Positions 55,753 to 64,000 of a stretch of 64,000 nt of DNA are shown piece after piece. The DNA is from Gamsiella multidivaricata. Taxonomy: Eukaryota; Mortierellomycota; Mortierellomycetes; Mortierellales; Mortierellaceae. How positions within the stretch are numbered: the first letter of the stretch is position 1; each line of letters starts with the position of its first letter. A program made the translations under genes and the position numbers. A model generated the notes under the pieces. It did no database searches. It was given only the letters and a program-made list of their open reading frames with translations, and was not told where the DNA came from. The stretch is taken from assembly GCF_025024155.1 (NCBI RefSeq), contig NW_026251743.1:1-64000 (forward strand). The letters run 5' to 3'.

Positions 55753-58700
55753 ATCTGCATGGTTTTGCACTAAAGCGCAAAGACCGAAAGACGCTATAAC
55801 CTTAAGTTTACTTTCGTACCATCTGTAGTATGCTTTCTATAAAACCATGCTTGCCGAAGCACATCTAGAAACATATATGGCCTAATAAAGCCTCCGGGGA
55901 GAGACTCCGGATCTTTATGGTTCACTAGATATCTATCTGACTTGCATGGTCTCGGGAGAAAAAAAAAAAAGGGTTATTTGACGATGGGAAACACAGCGCG
56001 GATTGTTGTTTTATGGTTGCTTTACACCACACCGAAACCTTAAAGGAAACCTACGCATTCGGTCTATCCATTCAGGGGTAGAGAGAGTGAAGTGCACTTT
56101 CTGTCTTCAGGACCTAAAAAACGTGGGATTCTAGGATTTGTCACCAAGGTTTGATCATGTCATCATTTTGTTTGTTGCTCTCTCGTCTCCGCATGCCATA
56201 AAACCTATACCAGCTGCATCATGCGGTGCTTGCGTTAGTTGGGCACCAAGTGTACATGGTGTATGTTTAGGTAGATACCTTTTTCAACGGCGTCTCTCTC
56301 TTTTTCTCTTGTTTTGTAAAGGAGCCCTTCGACGTCTGCTTGGTCAGTCATGAGCCATTGTTAGTCACCCATGAGCCATAGAGGAAGAGAACTCAAACAA
56401 AAAGGAAGGAAAGGGGAAAAAAAAAGAGGGTTGTTGTTTATTTTGGCCGATCATCGAAATAGTTGCTGTTTGACGTCTGTGTGTTTGTTCCCGAGGACCC
56501 TCTATCCAACCCTTGGACGTCCATTATTTTTATATGCTGCATATGTTTTTGTGCCTGCAGCTATAACAGAAGAGCGGCGGAATCAGGGGGGGGGAGGAAG
56601 ACACAGAGAAGGATCACCTTCAGTTAGTCTGCAGGGAGGAGGGCATACACAATAGGCAACGCGAGAAACGAACTTGAACCCCTCCAATGGCTCTAGTCCA
56701 CAATAAACTCCAAGAGGAGGGAACCAAAAGTGTGCTTTGTGGTGGTTGCATCGATATAATTTCCCTTAACCATGTCTATGTAAGTAGCCATCGGGCTGTA
56801 TTTCAGCATCCCGCTCATTGATGGCTACCATCTCATGTGCGCGCCCGCAGAATGACGCGCCTCGACTCCTCCTACAATGCTCCTCAGTCTCTTTACCTCT
56901 TTTTGCTCGGCAGGGACGGATACACAAAGGCTGAAAAGGCGGAGGAGGACTTTCAATTGATCTCTCATGTGCTCCAAACCTTAGTCCCGCCCCTCCCCCC
57001 TCACCAAGGTTCGTTTATCCACGCAAGGTTGCTGCTGGGCTATAAGGGCGTGTCCTCTCATTTTCACAAAACAGTGCTGTCACTCCGCATGTATTTTTAT
57101 GCTTTTCCCGCTCGCGGTTTTTTTTTTTGACATCCTGTCTTTCTGACTTTCTGGCTTCCTGTCTTCGCCCTAATCTTCCATAATGCTAAGTAACACCCAA
57201 TGCTTTATCACCGGATCACTTCATTCGGAGCATTGAAAAATAGAAACTATTCTAGCGTGAGTTCCTGCAGGTCTATTCACTCCAGGGCATTGGAAAACAA
57301 GGAGATCAATCAAGGGTCTTCTTTACCCATCGCGGCGGATTACCAGAAGGAGCGTGGGCTACACAAGGGAAAAAAAAAGTGATCACATTGTCTCCTCTCC
57401 TCTTCTTTGCTATGCAATGCATGTCAACCATATATGCCTCCACGCGCAGAAAAAAAAACACTTCGATCGTAGTCTACAATCCATGCATGTGCCGCAATGG
57501 CTTCTCATTTGGTTTACAGAGTAGTATACTTGATTCACAAAGGGGGACTGGAACGCTTTTTCTTTTTTCTTTTTTTTTTTGTTCCTTGGTCATGTTTGTC
57601 ATCTTCTACGGCAAGGGGACAGAAATAAGGATGATAGCACAGGGCAAAGCAGGATTATTTCCGATCCGTCGCCCACGCATACAACCTGCCTCTGTGTCTC
57701 TACCATTGTATGCAGTCGAAGCCACCTGCTGACCAAAGCCCAATGCTAGCATGCGGTTTTTATATTATCATTATTATTATTTTCTTTCCAGCATGGTATA
57801 ACCCAAAGACGACATCTAATAGAAACATGATGGCTCCCCGCCTTGTTTTGCTTGCCGATATTGGGAAGAGGGGGGAGGGGGGGGGGGGCCGCGAGTAGTG
57901 GCATGTCCAAGGGAAGATGTAGACGAATCAATGGTTATTTCGTCTGGTGACCAATCCCATTGCCAGTGGGATCGCGAGTTGAACGCATGGGACAAGTCTG
58001 GAAAAGATCCCAACTGCCATTCCATCTACATGTAAGATGATCGTACAGTAGTCGAATTGGTATAGAAAAAAAAAAGATGGATTGAGTTCAAAATCAAAGA
58101 GCCTTCGCAACCACGCAGCACACTAAATGGTCCTTATTTTTCCGCCCTTTTGTATCACGCTTCAGACAGGTGAATCGCGTCAACTTCTTGTGTAGCGTTA
58201 CTCCCCTCAGATTATGTTTTGTTTATGTATTTGTTTTCTTTGTGTTGCCATCGACTGTATCAGATAGGGAAGCTGGAGCAAGACCCTGTTGTCGTGTGTT
58301 CTCTCTTCTACAATATAAATACATATTCTTATTATTATTACGCCAAGAATGAGGAGGAGGGGGAAAGCGACAGGGGGGAGTGTAAGCTGGGTCGTACATA
58401 TTCTGTAATCAGAAATAAATAATTTCGGGGACAAAAAAACTAAGGCCAGCTCTCCCACGTCCCGTTTGAAGAGGGTCGTTCGTATGAAGTAGTTCCCTCC
58501 TGAAACGTCCTAGAGCCATATCCGTCGACTCATGACCTCGCATATGTCTTTGGTGGATTCGTAGAGGGACGAGTGCGGTTCGAGGGCAGGTCTATCGTTA
58601 TATTGGGGCCTTATTACTGCCCTTGGTCTCTTCGTAGACCCGGGTCATCTTGGATACGGTGTTATCCTGTTTATTATTATTATCATCATCGTCACCACCA

Positions 58701-59270
58701 CCATCATAATGGCTCACAGTAGCTCATCCGAGGACCCTTCTCCCTCTCTGCCCTTCTTTCACTATCAGGTGCTTTGACACCACTTTCACCGGTGTCTCTG
58801 ACGAGTTCCCGCCTCTTGGCGACCCTCTTTTTTGTGTTTATTTCATTTTGTTGTTGTTTGGTGTGATAAATAAGAGAGAGAGAGCGAGAGATGTACTGAC
58901 AGCTGCGAAGGAATGATTTGAGCCCTCGATTCAAATATACACTGGATACATAGTCAAGGGATAGGTGCATCCCAGAATCAATAGCAGTTGCGAGGACGTG
59001 GGGACGTGGTATCGATGGTGCAGGTCTGCAGTTGATCAAAATCTACCACAGTTCAGCAGGGTGGTGGGACACAAAACAAAGCAGCAGACGACAGATGGAG
59101 ACAACCTAGCTGCCAGATGTTTTTTTTTGTCCACGTCCACTGGACGATATCCTAGGAATGGGTAGACTAGTATTGTGATGCGAAGAGTGGACACATGCTT
59201 TTTGCTTCGGATGTCCGCTTGTTCCTGTTACGACCTTTTCTCGTTCTCACTGTTCATGCGGCTCTTTAGT

Positions 59271-59271
<1 letters not shown>

Positions 59272-59301
<30 letters not shown>
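59272..59301. repeat. 30-base T homopolymer
   Basis: Unbroken T run, the longest homopolymer in the window. Confidence 0.95.
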
Positions 59302-59302
<1 letters not shown>

Positions 59303-59532
59303 TTTCGCGAATGCGGTATGTGGATACCGAGTATGTATGTGCATGCATGCTTATTGAATGAGGTGCGACATGTTTGTAAAAATGCGTGGTTCAGCACTCA
59401 CCATGGATACACCCTCACTGAGTTGCACACTTTCAATTGACACCTTGGGCAGTTTGGAAAAACAAATACACGTTCTTTTTCACTTGCTTGCGAGGAGGAA
59501 GTCCCCCTTTTTTTTTTTTTGAACTCGTCGCA

Positions 59533-59539
59533 TATAAAT
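59533..59539 (+). promoter_or_regulatory. TATA box
   Basis: TATAAAT followed by CCCCTCG and a strongly C/T-rich initiator tract; likely core promoter for the gene at 60678, implying a leader of about 1.1 kb that may itself be spliced. Confidence 0.45.
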
Positions 59540-60677
59540 CCCCTCGATCATCCACCCCTCGCCTCTCGTTTCGTCTCTCTTTTTACTTCAGTCCTCATTA
59601 TCCTCCTTCTCAGTTCAGCCCAACCCATCTGTCTTGCTCCTCGAAACTGAACGCCCTCCTTCTACACACTACCGGCATACCCATTCTTCCGTACTACTGT
59701 ATCATATTCTCACAAGAAGCAACCACCACCATCCCCCATCGTAGCAATTGTATTTTGAGATACAAAATAACGAGGCAAGGCATCTACACGTTCGAGCACT
59801 GAAGTGGAATTACGTTCTCTCACTCTATCCCTCTCGCTATGCTATTTCCCTTTTCCTTGGGGGGGGGGGGGGGGGTCCAATTGGTCGTTATTCGCGTGTG
59901 CAATGGTGTGCTGGGTTGTCTGTTGTGTCGATCAAAAATCCAGGTCCAATCCAACCCCAACCGATGGGCCCCAGTCACCACAGGGACCATCTTTTTGGGC
60001 ACAGCACAGAATCTGGCAAGGGACACATCTGAATACCCAAATAGGAGAGAGCATTTGCTCACACGGTCCTCCAGTCTCCCCCTCGTTCTCCACGCCCAGT
60101 GTCATTCCCCATTTCCATTCCAGCCCATGCCTGAAGAGGGAATCACAACTACGTTTCTGGTTCGGCGAGGATGAAGGCGGGCCATCGCTGTCTATCGACC
60201 TGGCGCCTCGTCCTTTAAAGGAAATCTTCGTCCTTCTATCCCTTCATCGACTCCTTCACCTTGCGCTGCCGCAGTTCTCCATCCTAGGTCCCACGCCCTC
60301 CGTGCGTGTCAACCCTGAGCCTCCTGTTGTTTTACGCATTCCCTTTTTTTTGCATTCTTGATTCTGCTGCGCTGGTTTTTTGAACTTTTTATTGTTGGAG
60401 AACAACAAACAACAAAGGAACACGGTTCAAACTCTCTGGCTTCTGCTGCAATGCCCAATGGCCATCATGTCATCTCTCTCTTTTGTCTCTCTCTTCCCCA
60501 TCCAACCATAGCAAGTTCGCTTTTGTTTAAGGAAAGAAAAGCTTACCTTTACCATTCTTTCTCTTTTTTTCTTTTTTTGGTCCGTGGAACCACTTCTGGC
60601 GCACCACATTGTAGGACATAAGGTTAGAAGCACGACTCTGACAGCACAGCACCAGGAACACATACCACCCAATCACC

Positions 60678-63120
60678 ATGTCCAAATCCGAGTCCCACAT
60701 CGAAGAGGTACCGTCACAGCAACCACAACAAGAGCCGGCGACGGATGCTCTTGTGCCCGAGGGTGCCACCATCGCGCCTGAGCCCGCGCTCGAACCATCA
60801 TCAGAACCATCATCATCAGAATCACACGAAGAGCATCTCAAAGCGACGTCTACGTCGACGGAACCAGAAGCGGCCGCTACCACCGCTCCTGCTAAACCCA
60901 GCCGGCTCTCCCTGGCCTTCCAGAAGATCTCCTGCGGTAAGCACCCTCAAATCTATTTCCTATCCAACCATCTGTCCAGTCCCGTTGACCTATGGCGACA
61001 TGTGCAGCTGTATCTATCCCTATCCCACCCCACAACCTACACCACGTCCTCTCCATCTCCCTTTCTCCCTCCCTCTGCCAATGTTCGTTATATTCCCGAT
61101 CTCGGTGGGGGGGGGGGGTTCATGCAGCATCCATCTATCTTTCCACTGGTGTTGTGACAGTCCTGCAATGGACGTGGTGGCGACAGACATGCATGCACCA
61201 TCTATTCTCTCTGTCTGTCTCTCGTATACCCGCATACTCGCATACCATGCAGCTGATTATGTGGGTGGGCGTTAAAAGGAATTACAGTCGGTTGCGATAG
61301 CGTGGGCGCTGTAGGCGTGGTTACATTTGTCCCCCCTTCCATTTATGCCCATATCGATTGAGGGCGAGGCTGTTTTTTTTTTCCTTGCATTGCATACAAA
61401 ATGCTATCCCTCCATGGACATTGTCTAAGCGCATGTTGTTGAGGTGTGGATAATTGGATACATTCGTGTTTGTATGTTGGATTGGATACTGCTTCCTACT
61501 TCCTGCATCGTCCACGTTACGTTAGTCGACCGAGTCCCCCTGTCCTCATGTTTTCGTTCGCTTCCTTCTTTGGATTGCATGCTCGTTCTATTCCTTCGGA
61601 CAGCTGTCCATGTCGTCGTCAGGATGAGGGTTCTTTGTTGTCTGTCGTCCTCCCCCCCTTTTTTTTCATTCGGCACCACCACTCTGTCTTGGCGTTCCTC
61701 CTCCGGCGCAGTCTAGATGATACTCTTCTTTAGTGCGCAGACACAGACAGCCACAGCTGACGGTGCTTTATCCCCGTCCAGCCTCACGTTCGCATCTGTG
61801 TCCGTACTACCGCCCCTCCCCCTTTCTTCGAAACTAACCCTGTTTGTTACTTAATCCTTAGGTCTCTGCTTCCATCCCCTCAAGAACAACAACGCCACAG
61901 ACTACCATGCCCTCGTAGTCACCCCCACGGACGAAGACGGTCCTGGATTTGGACAGGACTACCATGACACCGACCACAGCGCACCCGCACATATCACCGA
62001 AGACTTCAAGGGAGACCACAGCGTCCACGCCGGCGCCAGCAGTTCAACAGACCACCATCTGTCTGCATTGGGCGAGGCCGAGAACAAGAGCAAGGCTGCG
62101 GAGGAAGAGGTGACCTCGACCATTATCGAGGAGATCACCATCGTCGAGGGCTCCAGTGCGCAAGTACCACGGATTGAAGAGGTGGTTCAGGAGACAATTA
62201 TCGATCGGCAGGTTCCCCGGGATACTGTCCAAGAGGAGTCATCGTTGGCAGTGCCCGGAGCAGGGAAGAACAACAAGTCTTCATCGGCCAGCTCCTCCCC
62301 CGCCACCAGCCGGGTCGGCAAGTTTGCCAAGCTGGCCAAGCGCTCGTCTTCGACCTCGAATGTCACCCGTTCGTCTTCGAACGGTCCGTCATCGCCGTTG
62401 CTTGGACGTCTGGGTCGTCTTGCGAAGAACATCCGTACCAACAACACGACGAGTTCCACCCAGTCCAAGGTCGAATCCCTGAAGATTGCTGAGGAGCCTA
62501 CAGTCAACCAGCCAGAGATGTCTACTACGAAACCAGACAATGCGATTGCGGCTATTGCGCTGCAGACTTCGCCCAAGGACCTGCAGGTCGATTTCCATGA
62601 GACGGTCATGAGCGACGACGACAACGACGATGATGACGAGCCCAACAATTTGCATGCCTTGATGGAGGAGCCTCAGGAGCTGAAGACGGCCGTCATGCCG
62701 TTCGATAGCAGTGCCCCCGTGGACGTTCCAGAGTCCTTGGCGATCAAGATCCCTGGACAGCCTTCGCCATCGGCGAACTGGGCGCAATCACCGACACTGC
62801 ACCAGAACGACGCCAGTGCCAGCACGAGTTCCCCTAGCCATTTCTTGACCAAGGCTGGTCGCTCATCGACTGCGGGCAGCACGGTCGGAGGTGCTAGCGA
62901 GACTGCATCTTTGGGTTCGAGTGATAAGAACAGCGGGGTTGGACTCAACGAGGTCGAGGGAGGCAAGTTCCAGAACAAGCGCCGGCCCAGTGTGTTGAAG
63001 AAGATTGGCAAGATCATGAAGAACAGCAACGAGAAGAGGAAGGAGAAGCGGATGAGTCGACAGAATAGCTCGGCGATGACGAGCCCGATCGAGGCGGATG
63101 AGCAGGTGGCTCGATTCTGA
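60678..63120 (+). CDS. disordered Ser-rich fungal protein of unknown function
   Basis: Exons 60678-60936 and 61862-63120, 505 residues, joined in phase 1 across an unusually long 925-bp intron. N-terminal Glu/Pro/Ser/Ala-rich stretch, then PSRLSLAFQKISCG at the splice, HPLKNNNATDYHALVV, an acidic section, repeated Ser-rich basic motifs (VGKFAKLAKRSSS, LLGRLGRLAKNIR), an Asp run (SDDDNDDDDE) and a highly basic helix near the end (RPSVLKKIGKIMKN..KRKEKRMSRQ). These basic amphipathic segments could bind membranes or nucleic acid, but I recognise no family and assign no role. A TATA element lies 1.1 kb upstream. Confidence 0.72.
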
Positions 63121-64000
63121 GGAGGAAGAGAGAGTGGAGGAGAAGAGAGGGAGACGTACAACAAAGATACCATCGAGATCATCGACTTAGTCAAGACAGT
63201 ACCCAGGTGCCATATAGTCCAAGCACCAGTAGTGTAATACGATCCATACAAACCGTAAAAAAATACTATTACCATTACAACAAAGCATATGCACAGTTTC
63301 GTGGTATTCGCAAAGGACGTCCAAGGGAAGGAGTTATCAGCATCAACTGAGCCCGAACCCCGCGCGCCATTGACCAATAATCGCGTCCAACGAATCAGAG
63401 ACGCGGAAACTATATGGCTCTAGCACACAGCTGTGGAGACAGCACTCTGCGGGCCCGCCCACACGCATCCGTAGCGGATATTATGAAAAAAAGCTTATAC
63501 AAATAATAAAACGAAAACGAATGCACAGCAAGGATGAGATGGAAAGATGGAATCGCCGTTTCATGTCCATGGACCGTTGGAATCGATCGATGGATGGATG
63601 GATGAATGGATGGATGGATGAATGGATGGATGGATGAATGGATGGATGGATGAATGGATGGATGGATGAATGGATGGATGGATGAATGGATGGATGGATG
63701 AATGGATGGATGGATGAATGGATGGATGGATGAATGACTTGCCTTTTTTTTTTTCTTTTGCATACCATGAGACATTTGAATGAACGAAACCCAAGTTTTA
63801 TAGGATGTGATGGCCGTTATGAAAAATAGGCCCTCGTTCTTCAAGTCACGCATGGTAACGAACCCATGTGTGAGGGGGAGTTTTTTCTTCTTTCTTTCTT
63901 GTCGCGCTGTAATCTCCTCTCGTCTCTCTTTTTCTTTCTTCCTCTTCCTCCTTCTCTTTCTCTTTCCCTTATATCTTCACAATTCACACTGCCGATCCTC
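63121..64000. other. 3' flank with minisatellite; C/T-rich right edge
   Basis: Holds the 16-bp minisatellite and, from 63880 on, a C/T-rich stretch like the gene leaders elsewhere here, so another plus-strand gene may start beyond the edge. No coding sequence supported. Confidence 0.5.
63588..63735. repeat. 16-bp minisatellite (GAATGGATGGATGGAT)n
   Basis: The GAATG landmark recurs at 63604, 63620, 63636, 63652, 63668, 63684, 63700, 63716 and 63732, exactly 16 bp apart: eight complete, apparently identical higher-order units, each made of four ATGG-like tetramers. Confidence 0.97.

Larger units (their letters stand above)
55753..60677. other. 4.9-kb gene-poor region with homopolymers; leader of next gene at its end
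   Basis: No exon with conserved content found on either strand. It carries G runs (57877-57888, 59859-59875), a 30-base T run (59272-59301), several A runs, and TAT/TTA-rich DNA (57760-57785, 58670-58690). From about 59530 a TATAAAT and a C/T-rich tract suggest the promoter and a long leader of the gene at 60678. Confidence 0.5.

Noticed and set aside
63588..63735. Possible CRISPR-like array
   Set aside because: Units are contiguous 16-bp repeats without spacers, in a eukaryotic genome.
63410..63853. Frames encoding repeated HPSIHPSI
   Set aside because: Produced by the 16-bp minisatellite; no start context or conserved flank.

Overview
The window is nuclear DNA from a filamentous fungus. 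Every confident gene is split by short introns (mostly 50-130 bp, GTAAGT-like donors, YAG acceptors). The promoters are pyrimidine-rich, and homopolymers and microsatellites fill introns and intergenic DNA. The gene set (ATG4, RAC, INCENP, NudC, EMC7, ALG10, SURF1, an Rco1-type PHD protein, CK1, GH17) is opisthokont and fungal. The codon and intron style and the LINE remnants suggest an early-diverging mould, possibly Mortierellomycotina. That placement is inference and was not tested by any search.

Layout. 1-5.1 kb: 3' part of a DHA2-type MFS transporter (+) converging on a membrane-anchored PARG-like protein (-). 5.1-7.4 kb: purine-rich DNA and one poorly resolved small gene or two. 7.6-10.8 kb: dual-PHD Rco1/PHF12-type protein (-). 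11.1-13.2 kb: tRNA-Ser(AGA) (-) and an island of non-LTR retrotransposon remnants. 14.3-17.35 kb: DUF4743/Nudix hydrolase (-) and F-box protein (-). 18.5-26.3 kb: a giant ATG4 protease (+) of about 2,380 residues. 26.6-30.0 kb: EMC7 (+) and RAC GTPase (+). 30.2-30.6 kb: a decayed fragment of the 3' end of large-subunit rRNA. 31.8-34.5 kb: three weakly supported small genes. 35.8-42.2 kb: ALG10 (+), SURF1 (-) and a UBXN4-like protein (+). 44.0-51.4 kb: INCENP (-), NudC (+) and casein kinase I (-). 53.7-55.75 kb: type II membrane GH17 glucanase (+). 55.8-60.6 kb: gene-poor, simple-sequence DNA. 60.7-63.1 kb: a fungal protein of unknown function. 63.6 kb: a 16-bp minisatellite.

This is ordinary eukaryotic chromosome, not a functional cluster, although loose themes recur: ER quality control and glycosylation (EMC7, ALG10, UBXN4-like), division and cytoskeleton (RAC, INCENP, NudC, CK1) and autophagy (ATG4). 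INCENP/NudC and SURF1/UBXN4-like are head-to-head pairs with very short shared promoters.

The most unusual items are: the giant ATG4, with a roughly 1,000-residue insertion before its catalytic core and 51 uninterrupted 7-residue repeats in its tail; the 47-bp LINE stub with an 18-bp target-site duplication; the rRNA pseudogene; and the PARG-like protein with altered signature residues. Exon joins were worked out by hand from splice-site phase and family conservation; no transcript evidence was available.
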